From Acidobacteriota bacterium (GTDB lineage: Bacteria; Acidobacteriota; Vicinamibacteria; Vicinamibacterales; UBA8438), in the NCBI GenBank assembly GCA_011523845.1, contig WTFV01000253.1, forward strand, positions 1-45,043: a stretch of DNA of 45,043 nucleotides, in the 5' to 3' direction. The translations under genes were made by a program, and so were the position numbers. The notes beneath the pieces were generated by a model. It ran no database searches. It saw only the letters and a list, made by a program, of their open reading frames with translations, and had not been told where the DNA came from. This document shows positions 26,485-35,061 of the stretch, piece after piece (the first letter of the stretch is position 1; the number at the start of each line of letters is the position of its first letter).

Positions 26485-28964
26485 GATTCCGCTCTCCTCA
26501 TCCTGAACGGCATGCTCCTGACGATGCCGACGACGAGCGACGAGAACCGGTAGTCGTTCCGCGCGGCGTCGCGCGTGATGGCGCGGATCGCCGGCGCGTC
26601 GTAGTGCTCCAGGCCGCGCCCGAGCGCATAGGTCATCAGCTTCTCGATGAGCGTGCCGACGAAGCGCTCCGGCCTGCTTGCCAGCGCCTCGCGCAACCCC
26701 GCCGCGCCGTCGAAGCGGGTGCCGTCGGGAAGCTCGCCGGAAGCGTCGATTGGGGTGTTCGCGGCCGTACGGGTACGATAACGACCAACCGCGTCGAACT
26801 GCTCCAGCGCGAACCCCGGCGGGTCCATCAGCCGGTGGCAGCTCGCGCAGACCGGGTTCGCCCGGTGCCGCTCGGTCGCCTCGCGCATCGACAGCGCTTC
26901 CCCGCTGTCCGTCGTCTCCTCCAGCGCCGGCACGTCGGGCGGCGGCAGCGCGGGCGGCGTCCCCAGCAGGTTCTCCAACACCCACTTGCCCCGCAGCACC
27001 GGCGACGTCCGGTTCGGATACGACGTGACCGCGAGGATGCTGGCGTGGCCCAGCAGGCCCCGGCGCGCCGCGTTCGCCACCGGCACCCGCCGGAAGTGGC
27101 TGCCGTAGATGCGGGGCATGCCGTAGTGACGGGCCAGCCGCTCGTTGACGAACGTGTAGTCGGCAGTCAGCAGATCGAGCACGTTGCGGTCTTCGCGGAA
27201 GACGCTCTCGACGAACAGCTCGGTCTCGCGCCGCATCGCCTGCCGCAGCCCCTCGCCGACGTCGGGAAAGCGGTCCTCGTCCGGCACGACGGCCGGCACG
27301 TTCCGCAGGTAGAGCCACTGGCTCGCGAAGCTCGTGACCAGCGCCCGCGCGCGTTCGTCGGCGAGCATGCGACGGACCTGCCGCTCCAGCACCGCCGGAT
27401 CGCGCAGCCGGCGGGCGGCGGCGAGGTCGAGCAGCTCGTCGTCCGGGATGCTGCTCCAGAGGAAGAACGACAGCCTCGACGCCAGCTCCAGGTCGCTGAT
27501 GGCGTAGTTCGTCCCCGGCGCGACGCCGGCGGGGTCCCGCTCGACCCGCAGCACGAACTCCGGGCTGGCGAGCAGCCAGCGCAACGCCATCTCGATACCC
27601 GCGTCGAAGCCGTCCTCCCGCCGGCCCTCGTCGAAGAACCGGAGCAGAACGTCGAGGTCCGCCGAGGTCACCGGCCGGCGGTAGGCGCGGCGCGCCAGGT
27701 TCGACAGGATCCTGCCGGCGCATTCGGTCTGCTCGGCGTCCGCCGCGCCGGCCGGACGGCAGACGAAGATGCGCCGGCGGCTCGGCGTCTCCTCCACCGG
27801 CGACCCGCCGCTTGCGGCGAACGGTCCGGTGACGATGACGCTGCCGAGGTACGGCTGCACCCGCGTATCGCCGCCGGTGATGCTGGTGTACGGCCGCAGG
27901 TACGGCTGGCGCAACGTCTCCGGGTAGGCCGCGGTCTGCCGCACGAACGTCACGCGCAGCTCGTGCGGCCCCGCCTTGACCGGGAGGCGGAACTCCCAGT
28001 CGCCGTCGATGGTCCGCTGCCGGTCGCGCCACGCGCGGTACTCGTCGCTGTCGCGCGGGGAGCCCGCGGGCGGCGGTCCGCCGACGGTGAACGTCCGGAC
28101 CAGCGCGCCGTCCAGGCTCACCTCCAGCGTGTGCGGCGTCTCGAACACGGCAAGGTTGTCGCCGGCGTTGCGGGCCAGGCGGATGCGGAAGGCGTAGTCG
28201 GCGTCCTCCGGGAACACGTGCCGAAACGCGCCGCCGCCGCGTGTGCCGAAGGGCATCCCCGCCACCCAGTCGTCCTGCGGCAGGTCGCTGGCGAGTCGGA
28301 AGACCTCGGCGGTGGCCGACGGCGCGGGACGTCCTACCGCCACCCGGCTGATCCTGCGCGCGGCGGCGAGATAGCGCTCCAGCAGGGTCGGCGAGACGCC
28401 GAGCACCCCGGCGATGTTGTCGAAGCCGTAGCTTGCTCCGTCGGCCGGCAGCAGCTCCGCGACGTCGATCTCCAGGTCGAGGAGGTCGCGCACCGCGTGG
28501 TGGTACTCGGTCCGGTTGAGTCTATGGAACGCCTCGGTCCGTCCCGGGTTCGGATCGGCGGCAGCCGCCCGGTCCAGCTCGGCTTCCAGCCAGCCGATGA
28601 ACCGGTCGTAGGTCGCCGGGTCGGGCCGCGGGCGCGGCACCGGCGGCATCGCGCCGGCGCGCAGCTTGCGGGCCACGGTCTCCCAGACGTCCGGCGCGGC
28701 GGCGATCCGGGTCACGTCGTGCGTGTCCAGCGCGAGGTCGGCGGTGCGCAGACGCTCGTTGTGGCAGGCGACGCAGTAGCGGTTCAGGAGCGCCCGCTGC
28801 CAGCCGTCCGGCGGGGCGCCCTGCACCTGTGCGGCAGCCGCAGCCGCCGACACCGTGGGCCCGGCCGCGCGGGCCGGCGCCTCTGCCATCCAGAACGCAG
28901 CCAGCGCGCCGCACAGCAGCGCGAAGCATCCACGCACAACGGTCTGTGTTCGTTTCAGCGGCAT
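26481..28964 (-). CDS. Exported DUF1587/1595/1592/1588/1585 cytochrome c-like protein
   Basis: 827 residues. Signal peptide (about residues 1-34), then a heme-attachment motif CVACH (C64, C67, H68) in a planctomycete-type cytochrome domain, then HRLNRTEYHHAVRDLLDLE (DUF1587), the DUF1595/1592 region (SRLSFFLWSSIPDDELLDLA), DUF1588 (NRTSPVLRGKWVLENLLGTPPALPPPDVP) and DUF1585 (CASCHRLMDPPGFALEQFDAVG, with a second CxxCH). It is translationally coupled to the DUF1552 gene. Thought to be a periplasmic redox protein; its partner enzyme is not known. ATG 28964 is chosen because the signal peptide starts there. Confidence 0.88.
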   Translation of the reverse strand: MPLKRTQTVVRGCFALLCGALAAFWMAEAPARAAGPTVSAAAAAAQVQGAPPDGWQRALLNRYCVACHNERLRTADLALDTHDVTRIAAAPDVWETVARKLRAGAMPPVPRPRPDPATYDRFIGWLEAELDRAAAADPNPGRTEAFHRLNRTEYHHAVRDLLDLEIDVAELLPADGASYGFDNIAGVLGVSPTLLERYLAAARRISRVAVGRPAPSATAEVFRLASDLPQDDWVAGMPFGTRGGGAFRHVFPEDADYAFRIRLARNAGDNLAVFETPHTLEVSLDGALVRTFTVGGPPPAGSPRDSDEYRAWRDRQRTIDGDWEFRLPVKAGPHELRVTFVRQTAAYPETLRQPYLRPYTSITGGDTRVQPYLGSVIVTGPFAASGGSPVEETPSRRRIFVCRPAGAADAEQTECAGRILSNLARRAYRRPVTSADLDVLLRFFDEGRREDGFDAGIEMALRWLLASPEFVLRVERDPAGVAPGTNYAISDLELASRLSFFLWSSIPDDELLDLAAARRLRDPAVLERQVRRMLADERARALVTSFASQWLYLRNVPAVVPDEDRFPDVGEGLRQAMRRETELFVESVFREDRNVLDLLTADYTFVNERLARHYGMPRIYGSHFRRVPVANAARRGLLGHASILAVTSYPNRTSPVLRGKWVLENLLGTPPALPPPDVPALEETTDSGEALSMREATERHRANPVCASCHRLMDPPGFALEQFDAVGRYRTRTAANTPIDASGELPDGTRFDGAAGLREALASRPERFVGTLIEKLMTYALGRGLEHYDAPAIRAITRDAARNDYRFSSLVVGIVRSMPFRMRRAES

Positions 28965-29276
28965 GGCCCGGTGCGACCCGTAGTATCCGGGCAATGTCCG
29001 AGAGGTGTCAATCGAAGCTCGATCGGAGTGACGTTTCCCCGCACGCGACGATGCGGACCGCAAGCCGCTCGGTGCCGTACTGCCGACACAGGGTCAGGAA
29101 CCCGGTCGTCAGCCCGACCGACGGCAGATCTGGGCCCTGCCGGTCGCAGTGCTTCATGCCGTGGTCCCGACGTTGCGCTCGCGGCGTCGTTGTGGCGCTG
29201 TCGTTGGTTGTCTCGTAGCGGACGCCTCGTCCGGTCCGGTACGACGTCTGTGAATCCATACGAAATCTGGCCGGGC
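28965..29276. other. Intergenic stretch, 312 bp, no clear gene
   Basis: Nothing convincing is encoded. One reverse-strand frame (near 29160-29008) carries a peptide beginning MKHCDRQGPDLPSVGL, without domain or ribosome binding site. At 29272-29288 a CGGGCC-N5-GGCCCG hairpin followed by TTTT on the + strand abuts the stop codon of the next reverse-strand gene and could act as a terminator. Confidence 0.35.
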
Positions 29277-29531
29277 CTATGCGGCCCGTTTTCCCGTGAT
29301 TGCTTCCCGGAGGCCTTCCAGGAGCCCTTCGAGCTTGGCCATTCGTTCCCGGAGCTGCCCGAGCTGCTCGGTCGTTTCTCTCCCCTGGGCGTCCATCCGG
29401 TCTCGGAGCGCATCCATCCGGTTTCGCACCCGGTCGTCGTACCGTGCCACGATTCCCCACACGCCCAGCAGTACCGCCGCGACCATGCCCATGCCGGTCA
29501 GCACTATCGGGATGATTCCGGGGCTTTCCAT
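29277..29531 (-). CDS. Small membrane-anchored coiled-coil protein
   Basis: 84 residues: an N-terminal transmembrane helix (IIPIVLTGMGMVAAVLLGVWGIV), then a heptad-rich coiled coil (RNRMDALRDRMDAQGRETTEQLGQL, RMAKLEGLLEGLREAI). Proteins of this form are common as small orphan genes; function unknown. Its stop codon lies inside a GC-rich hairpin. Confidence 0.6.
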   Translation of the reverse strand: MESPGIIPIVLTGMGMVAAVLLGVWGIVARYDDRVRNRMDALRDRMDAQGRETTEQLGQLRERMAKLEGLLEGLREAITGKRAA

Positions 29532-29670
29532 GTGGTCCCTCTGTGTACGCTAGTTTTCGTTCGCCCCGCTGTCAACGTAGAGCTGTCCTCCTGCTCCTGT
29601 ACCGCGGCTTCGGGGTCAGCTACTGTGAAGCCCGCGAGCAACAGGGCGATGACTGCGTCGACCATTGACT

Positions 29671-30109
29671 TCAGGGATTCGGACGGAGACCTGCTCTCCT
29701 TGTTCGCGGGTCGCCTTCGGCCCCGTGTCGAGTTCCGCCGGCAGCTTCCTGGTCATCCGTTGGTGCCGTGACGTTCAGGTCTCCGCCTGCCGCGAGCGCC
29801 CTGCGCTCCTCGAGGATCTGGCCGAAGGACTTCCAGCCCGGCTCGAAGTGCTGAATCCGCCTTCCCCCCGATCCGGCGCGCGAGGTTGTCGTCGTCGTTG
29901 CGGGTCAGGTCGGCCAGGCTCCGATCGCCCGGCAGCGTCACATCGATGTCGGAGCTGCGGCGGTGTCCCCACCGCGCCGCCAGGGTCGTGCCCCCGCCCA
30001 GGTGCGGTTCGATCCGCGCTCCTTCGCGGCGGCTCCCCACGTCGTGCACGATGCCGCGGATGCGCTTCCACAGGCTTCCGGCCGGCTCCGGCAGCCTCAG
30101 GTCCTCCAC
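29671..30109 (-). pseudogene. Broken AbiEii-like nucleotidyltransferase
   Basis: From GTG 30109: EDLRLPEPAGSLWKRIRGIV, then HLGGGTTLAARWGHRRSSDIDVTLPG, which is the GG-T-L...R-S-DID nucleotidyltransferase signature of AbiEii/AbiGii toxins. At about 29865 the frame shifts by one base and the homologous text continues as HFEPGWKSFGQILEERRALAAGG, ending near 29671. A short upstream reading frame (30219-30097, VTWRQLARAMSRRGWQEPR) looks like the lost N-terminus. So the gene is cut into two or three frames and shorter than a typical AbiEii protein. A type IV toxin-antitoxin origin is likely. Confidence 0.55.
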
Positions 30110-30225
30110 GTTGCGCTCCTGTTGATTTCGCGCACCCTTCGCGGTTCCTGCCAACCCCGCCGGCTCATTGCGCGGGCCAGTTGCCGCCACGTCACCGCCG
30201 CCTCCATCCAGGCGCCCATCAGGTC

Positions 30226-30558
30226 TCAGAAGTCGGCCCGCAGCAGGATTCCGGCCAGCGATTTCTGCCGTGTCGTCGGGTCTTCGGCCCGCATCGCCTC
30301 GTAGAACTCCCCGGTGGTGGGGCGTTTCGCCCACCCACAGCACTCGCCGTTGATCAGCCCCTGGAGGACGGCCGATTTCGGTCCCACCCGCTCCTGGTCG
30401 ACCGTCCTGTACCGCGTCGGGTCGGCGTACTCGTCGCTGAAGTCGTCGAGCGGACGCAGTTGTACGGGCGCGTCCGGGTTCTCCTCTCGCCGCCGCCGCT
30501 CGCTCTCGACCCTGACCCACTCGGCCAGCGGCATCTCCCCGGCCGTCATTCCTCTCAT
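30226..30558 (-). CDS. Unknown protein next to the AbiEii-like relic
   Basis: 110 residues (ATG 30558; an ATG at 30549 is possible). Sequence: MTAGEMPLAEWVRVESERRRREE, PVQLRPLDDFSDEYADP, QERVGPKSAVLQGLINGECCGWAKRPTTGEF and a C-terminal RQKSLAGILLRADF. Not recognised as a known antitoxin. It lies just upstream of, and in the same direction as, the nucleotidyltransferase remnant, so it could be its former antitoxin, but no helix-turn-helix like that of AbiEi is obvious. Confidence 0.45.
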   Translation of the reverse strand: MRGMTAGEMPLAEWVRVESERRRREENPDAPVQLRPLDDFSDEYADPTRYRTVDQERVGPKSAVLQGLINGECCGWAKRPTTGEFYEAMRAEDPTTRQKSLAGILLRADF

Positions 30559-30768
30559 GCTACCGTGAGTACTTCTTGGGGCGGCGTCGGTCCTCCATAT
30601 CGGGTTCCTCGGTTCGCCGAGGCCCCCTCTCTCCGCCGCTCGGGCAGACCTTCTTCGGGCTCGGTGTGCAGGGAAGGCCCCCTCGGTGACGGCCGTGACG
30701 TTGACGCCCTCGGATTCCATTCCCGACCGGCACGCGCGTGCGAATAACCGCCATGCGGTATCAATGAT

Positions 30769-30783
30769 ATGATCCCTGATCAT
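30769..30783. promoter_or_regulatory. Inverted repeat ahead of the AbrB/VapC operon
   Basis: ATGATC-CCT-GATCAT, a perfect 6-bp dyad within an AT-rich patch (TATCAATGATATGATC), 36 bp upstream of the AbrB-type antitoxin start. AbrB antitoxins usually repress their own promoter, so this is a plausible operator. Confidence 0.45.
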
Positions 30784-30819
30784 TGGCCCTTGGAGTTTCC
30801 ATTGCAGGCAGCCGATGAA

Positions 30820-31086
30820 ATGAAGGAACTCACCACGACGCTCACCCAGCGCGGCCAGGTCACCGTTCCCGCCGAGGTACGGCGTCTGCTCGGCCTGAAA
30901 CCCAGAGACAGGGTCACCTTCACGATCGCGGAGGGTGAAGTGCGCCTCAAGCCGGTCGCGTACAGCCTGGAATCGGCCTACGGGTCGGTGAAGCCCTCCC
31001 GGAAACCGGAGGACTTCGACGAGTTGTCGCGGCTCGCCCGCGACGCCAGGGCCGAGCAGACGCTGCACAAGATGAGGGAAGAGTGA
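30820..31086 (+). CDS. AbrB-type antitoxin (VapB-like)
   Basis: 88 residues. LTQRGQVTVPAEVRRLLGLKPRDRVTFTIAEGEVRL is a textbook SpoVT-AbrB domain (the GQVT-P--R--LG--PGD pattern), followed by a charged helical tail that would wrap the toxin. The ribosome binding site is weak; a near-leaderless message is possible. The stop overlaps the GTG of the VapC gene by 4 bp. Intact and presumably functional with its partner. Confidence 0.88.
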   Translation: MKELTTTLTQRGQVTVPAEVRRLLGLKPRDRVTFTIAEGEVRLKPVAYSLESAYGSVKPSRKPEDFDELSRLARDARAEQTLHKMREE

Positions 31087-31496
31087 GATTCCTCGACACG
31101 AACATCATCCTCCGGTACCTGACGCGGGACGACGAGGCCAAGGCGAAGGACTGCTACGAGCTCTTCCGGCGTGTGCAGCGCGGAGAAGAGGATCTCGCGA
31201 CCTGCGAAGCCATCGTCGCCGAGGTCGTCTACGTGCTCTCGTCTCCCCGCCTGTCCTACCGGCTGAATCACGGAGAGATTCGGGCCCGGCTTCTGCCGAT
31301 ACTCACGCTGCGTGGTCTGAAGCTCCCCCACAAGCGCGTCTGCCTGCGGGCGCTCGACCTCTATGCATCGTCCGCCTTTCTGGACTTCGAAGACGCGGTG
31401 GCGGTCGCCCACATGGAGCAGCGGAGTATCGCCGAGATCGTGAGCTACGACCGGGACTTCGACCGTGTGGCCGGTCTTCGTCGAACCGAGCCTTGA
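31083..31496 (+). CDS. PIN-domain ribonuclease toxin (VapC family)
   Basis: 137 residues, GTG start in a 4-bp overlap with the antitoxin. PIN residues: MRFLDTNIILRYL (D5), EAIVAEVVYVL (E47), AFLDFEDAVAVAHM (D101, D104) and IVSYDRDFDRV (D123, D125). Complete, of normal length, and paired with an intact AbrB antitoxin, so this is the best-preserved module in the window besides the one at 17446-18344. Confidence 0.9.
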   Translation: MRFLDTNIILRYLTRDDEAKAKDCYELFRRVQRGEEDLATCEAIVAEVVYVLSSPRLSYRLNHGEIRARLLPILTLRGLKLPHKRVCLRALDLYASSAFLDFEDAVAVAHMEQRSIAEIVSYDRDFDRVAGLRRTEP

Positions 31497-31520
31497 CGAC
31501 GGGAGGCCGGCAGATCCGCC

Positions 31521-31633
31521 GCAGGAGAGCATCGCCGTCAGCGATCCTGCATGTGACACTACCGCAAGGCACTGGGTGACCTGCTGGGCGCCGGGCAGGA
31601 GAGCATCGCCGTCAGCGATCCTGCATGCGACAC
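31521..31633. repeat. Repeat pair C: two 39-bp direct repeats, 35-bp spacer
   Basis: 31521-31559 and 31595-31633 match over 39 bp with one mismatch, beginning GCAGGAGAGCATCGCCG and ending in GACAC. The spacer (31560-31594) is 35 bp. Each copy is itself an imperfect hairpin (GCAGGA at one end, TCCTGC at the other, with an inner GCGA/TCGC). Between a VapC gene and the metallo-beta-lactamase gene, non-coding. Confidence 0.8.
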
Positions 31634-31773
31634 CCGGTACGGACGCATCGCCGCTACCGCGCGGCAACAGCCCGGCGCCCACCTGGTCATCGTGAGCGCA
31701 TCGACGACCGTTCCGCGCGCGGCGGCTCGTCTGCTAGCATGGGCGCCCTGACCGATTCCAAGGGGAGGGAAAC

Positions 31774-32688
31774 ATGAAACGCAGCATCGTTCTGGCCGTC
31801 GTGCTGGGCCTCGGCGCCTTGTCGCTTGCGATCGTCGAGGCGCAGGACGCGATGGTCATCGAGGTCGAGCAGCTCGAGGACAACCTGTACGTCCTCCGGG
31901 GACAGGGGGGCGGCGGCAACACGGCGGTCTTCGTCACGAGCGGCGGGGTCGTCGTCGTCGACTCCAAGAACCCCGGCTGGGGACAGTCGATCCTCGACGC
32001 GATCGGCGAGATCACCAGCAACCCGGTGACCACCCTCGTCAACACGCACAGCCACCACGACCACGTGAGCGGCAACGTCGCGTTCCCCGCCAGCGTCGAC
32101 ATCGTGACGCACGAGGTCACGGCGGCGAACATGCAGGTGATGCGGGCCTACAGCGGCCGCACCGAGCCGCCGGCCAACGTCTTCGCCGACTCGATGGGGC
32201 GCGGGCTCCCGACGCAGACCTTCTCGGAGCGCATGTCGATCGGCACCGGCGACGACCGGGTCGACCTCTACCACTTCGGACGGGGACACACCGGCGGCGA
32301 CGCCTGGATCGTCTTCCCGGTGCACGGGACGCTGCACTCCGGCGACATCTTCCCGGGCAAGAACCTGCCCTTCCTCGACGCCAACAACGGCGGCAGCGGC
32401 GTGGACATTCCGGACAGCCTGCAGAAGGCGCACGACAACATCGAGGGCGTCGACACGATCATCACCGGGCACAGCACCCAGATGACGTGGGCCGACCTGC
32501 ACGAATACGCGGCGTTCAACCGCGATTTCCTGTCCGCGGTGCGGGCGGGGCACGCCGCGGGCCGGAGCGTGGACGAGATCGTGGCCGGCTGGACGATGCC
32601 GGACGGCTACGAGGGATACCGCGCCCCGGCGCCGGCCGGCCTGACGAACAGCGTGCAGGTGATCGTGGACGAGCTCGAAGGGAACTGA
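31774..32688 (+). CDS. Exported metallo-beta-lactamase-fold hydrolase
   Basis: 304 residues, signal peptide (MKRSIVLAVVLGLGALSLAIVEA). The zinc-binding HxHxDH motif is THSHHDHVSG (H92, H94, D96, H97); GHTGGDAWIVF and LHSGDIF provide the third His and bridging Asp, and ITGHS the last His, so a binuclear site is likely complete. This general group (class B3-like/quinoprotein-relay hydrolases) includes enzymes for lactones, thioesters and other substrates; the sequence does not say which. AAGGGGAGGG precedes the ATG. A strong hairpin follows 20 bp after the stop. Confidence 0.85.
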   Translation: MKRSIVLAVVLGLGALSLAIVEAQDAMVIEVEQLEDNLYVLRGQGGGGNTAVFVTSGGVVVVDSKNPGWGQSILDAIGEITSNPVTTLVNTHSHHDHVSGNVAFPASVDIVTHEVTAANMQVMRAYSGRTEPPANVFADSMGRGLPTQTFSERMSIGTGDDRVDLYHFGRGHTGGDAWIVFPVHGTLHSGDIFPGKNLPFLDANNGGSGVDIPDSLQKAHDNIEGVDTIITGHSTQMTWADLHEYAAFNRDFLSAVRAGHAAGRSVDEIVAGWTMPDGYEGYRAPAPAGLTNSVQVIVDELEGN

Positions 32689-32708
32689 GTCCATTCGACC
32701 ACGGCGAA

Positions 32709-32740
32709 CTGGGCCGTCCGGTGCGCGCCGGACGGCCCAG
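32709..32740. terminator. Perfect 13-bp hairpin after the metallo-beta-lactamase gene
   Basis: CTGGGCCGTCCGG, loop TGCGCG, CCGGACGGCCCAG: a perfect 13-bp stem beginning 20 bp past the stop codon. No T-run follows, so it may work as a rho-dependent or structural 3' end and not as a classical intrinsic terminator. Confidence 0.55.
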
Positions 32741-32748
32741 CCGACGCA

Positions 32749-32772
32749 CGGTCCGCCAGCGCTGGCGGACCG
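32749..32772. repeat. Perfect 24-bp palindrome
   Basis: CGGTCCGCCAGC followed directly by its reverse complement GCTGGCGGACCG with no spacer. It starts eight bases after the preceding hairpin and is followed by a further imperfect one (CGAAACG ... CGTTTCG, 32771-32797). Cruciform, dimer-binding site and structural 3' end are all possible. Confidence 0.6.
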
Positions 32773-33143
32773 AAACGCCTCGCCGGCTCGTCGTTTCGGC
32801 CCATTCCCCCGCTCCAGTCCGTGGCGAAACCCCGCGTCGCACCGAGAGCGGCGAGGCGCCCCGACACCCGGTACCCGGCGCGACGAGGGAGCGTACTGGG
32901 CATATTCGACCGACGGGCAACGCCGTCAGCCGGGATGCATCGCCGCTCGAATGCAGCGGGGCCTTTTTTCCACGGGTTGCTCGACCACCCGCCGGAATGG
33001 CGGCGGCGTCCATGGTTGCTTGCCGCCGACAAGCTGCGTCGCCCCACCGTCAGCCGTGCGTTGCGCCGGCGGCCCGCAATGGAAACCCGCCGCGCCTGCC
33101 GCTTCGACCTGACGTCGCCGGCCGAAGCGCCGCTGCCCCTCGT
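32773..33143. other. Intergenic stretch with no recognised gene
   Basis: About 370 bp after the palindromes up to the end of the DUF1499 gene. Open frames on both strands here have no domain, signal or ribosome binding site that I can recognise. Confidence 0.4.
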
Positions 33144-33848
33144 TTACTCGTCCGCCAGCGCGGCCACGAACGCCCGCACCCGTCGCGCGTTGACCCCGAG
33201 ATCCGCGCCCCCGACCCGCGACAGCGAGCGGACGTCGACCCGGCTGCCGGTCTCGCCGGCGGTCGTGATCCGGATCACGACGTCGTCCTCGAAGCCGAAC
33301 CAGAAGGAACGGTCCGTCGCCTCGATCCGGAAGGTGTCCGGATCGGTCGCCAGGAGCTCCCAGCCCATCCGGCGCACGACCGCCAGGACCCGGCGGAATG
33401 CGTCGGCCGGCGCAACCGACAGCTCCGCCGATCGAAGGTCCGGATAGGCGGCCCGCTGCCGCGCGCCGAGGGCCGGACCCTCGTAGTCGGTGCGACCCGG
33501 CGTATTGAGCGCGACCGCCGCAACGAACGCCGGCGGGTTCCCGGTATCGGTCGTGATGTCGTGGATCGGCGGCGCACCCCACCCCGAGACCAGCGTCCCC
33601 ACCGGGAAGGCGCCGACCGCGACGGCTACAACGCAGGCGGCGCAGGCGGCCCGATCCGGCAACCCCGCCCCGCGCGCCATCCGCGCGCCGAGGACTCCCA
33701 GACTGACGGCGATGACGAGCAACCCGCCGGCCAGCAGCAGAAACGCAGGCCCGAGCGGCGCAACGCCGATGCGGTATCCGAGCGGCGCTGCGGCGACGGC
33801 GGCGCTGCCCGCCGCCGCGCCCCAGGTCGCCCAGCGGACCAGCCTCAC
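33144..33848 (-). CDS. DUF1499 family membrane protein
   Basis: 234 residues from GTG 33848, overlapping the NHL gene's stop by 4 bp (GTGA). N-terminal hydrophobic helices (about residues 1-95, including FLLLAGGLLVIAVSLGVLG and ACAACVVAVAVGAFPVG), then the DUF1499 domain: PPIHDITTDTGNPPAF, YPDLRSAELSVAPADAFRRVLAVV, GWELLATDPDTFRIEATDRSFWFGFEDDVVIRI and a terminal SRVGGADLGVNARRVRAF, all in the family order. Function unknown. It is translationally coupled to the propeller protein upstream. Confidence 0.85.
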   Translation of the reverse strand: MRLVRWATWGAAAGSAAVAAAPLGYRIGVAPLGPAFLLLAGGLLVIAVSLGVLGARMARGAGLPDRAACAACVVAVAVGAFPVGTLVSGWGAPPIHDITTDTGNPPAFVAAVALNTPGRTDYEGPALGARQRAAYPDLRSAELSVAPADAFRRVLAVVRRMGWELLATDPDTFRIEATDRSFWFGFEDDVVIRITTAGETGSRVDVRSLSRVGGADLGVNARRVRAFVAALADE

Positions 33849-34963
33849 TGCGTCGACGCCACGCCGGTGAACGTGAACTTCTGCACCCGGCGCCCGCGCT
33901 GCGCCTCGGCCGTGTAGAGGTTCCCGTCGCTGTCGCTGTCCAGATGGTGCAGCGCCTGGAACTCGCCCGGCGCGGCGCCGTTGCTGCCGAAGGTGTCCAG
34001 CACCTCCAACGTGGCGCGGTCGATCACGTGGATGTGCGAATTCCCCTGGTCCGCCGAGTACATGAACCGCTGCTCCGCGTCCGGCGAGAACGCCAGGCCC
34101 GCCACCGTCGACGAGCTCTCGTCGCCCCGGTTGACGAAGCCCTGCGTCCGGTAGGCGCCGTCCAGATCGAAGACCTGCACGCGGCTGTTGCCGCGGTCGG
34201 CCACGTACACCAGCCCGTCGGCCGAGACCTCGATGCCGTGCACGATGCCGAACTGCGGCGGCCCTCCGCGATCGTCCGACTCGCCGCTCGCCTCGGACGG
34301 ATCGAGCGGCGTGTTGGCGAAGGCGCCCCACATCCGCTTGTACTCGCCGGTATCGGCGTCGAAGACGATCACGCGCCGGTTGCCGTAGCCGTCGGCCACG
34401 AACACCTCGTTGGTGGCGGCGTGCACGAACGATTCCGCCGGCCGCATCGGGTTCACGGTATCGTCGTTGCCGCTGCTCCGCGCGCGCCCGCCGATCTGCA
34501 GCAGCAGCTCGCCCTCCGGCGTGAACTTCAGCAGCATGTCGTCCGATTCCGGCCCCGCGCTGTTGCCGCCGATCCAGACGTCGCCGGCCGGGTCCACGTG
34601 GATGCCGTGCTCGTTCGCCGGCCAGTCGTAGCCGTCGGCGGGACCGCCCCAGGCGCGGACGAACGTCCCGTCCGGCTCGAACGCCAGCACCGAAGGCGCC
34701 GCGGTTCCCTGGTCCTCGGCCACCGTGCGGGGACGGTGCAGCACCCAGACAACGTCGTCCGGACCCACCGTCACCGACGACACCTGGCCCAGCACCCAGT
34801 CGTTGGGAATGCTCGGCCACGACGGATCGACCTCGAACTGCGGCACGCCGCCGCCCTGCCCCCTGGCCGCGAGTGTAGTCGGTTCCTTTCCGAGGCTCGA
34901 CATCCCGCCGAGCGTGACGACCAGCGTGACGACCGACAACCCGGTGCTGATTCTCCAGCGCAT
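33845..34963 (-). CDS. Exported NHL-repeat beta-propeller protein
   Basis: 372 residues with a signal peptide (MRWRISTGLSVVTLVVTLGG). NHL-type blades follow: GPDDVVWVLHRPR, NEHGIHVDPAGDVWIGGN, AAT-EVFVADGYGNRRVIVFD, GIEVSADGLVYVADRGNSRVQVFD and NSHIHVIDRATLEVLDTFGSNG. Such proteins bind ligands or act as lyase-like propellers (peptidylglycine-type), without a catalytic set I can identify here. An AAGGAGGAG ribosome binding site lies 3 bases before ATG 34963, one of the strongest in the window. Confidence 0.85.
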   Translation of the reverse strand: MRWRISTGLSVVTLVVTLGGMSSLGKEPTTLAARGQGGGVPQFEVDPSWPSIPNDWVLGQVSSVTVGPDDVVWVLHRPRTVAEDQGTAAPSVLAFEPDGTFVRAWGGPADGYDWPANEHGIHVDPAGDVWIGGNSAGPESDDMLLKFTPEGELLLQIGGRARSSGNDDTVNPMRPAESFVHAATNEVFVADGYGNRRVIVFDADTGEYKRMWGAFANTPLDPSEASGESDDRGGPPQFGIVHGIEVSADGLVYVADRGNSRVQVFDLDGAYRTQGFVNRGDESSSTVAGLAFSPDAEQRFMYSADQGNSHIHVIDRATLEVLDTFGSNGAAPGEFQALHHLDSDSDGNLYTAEAQRGRRVQKFTFTGVASTQ

Positions 34964-35061
34964 GTCTCCTCCTTCGGTTAGCACTTGGCAAACTCGACGG
35001 CGACCCCTTTCAGCCACGTTACGTACAGTGTACTCGCTGAGTACTTCATCAGGAGCCCCAG

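Noticed and set aside
29272..29292. Intrinsic terminator for a + strand gene
   Set aside because: There is no + strand gene upstream; the hairpin is listed only as a feature of the intergenic stretch.
26604..29771. Open + strand frame of about 1055 codons
   Set aside because: Antisense of the DUF1592 gene, which has clear domains on the other strand.
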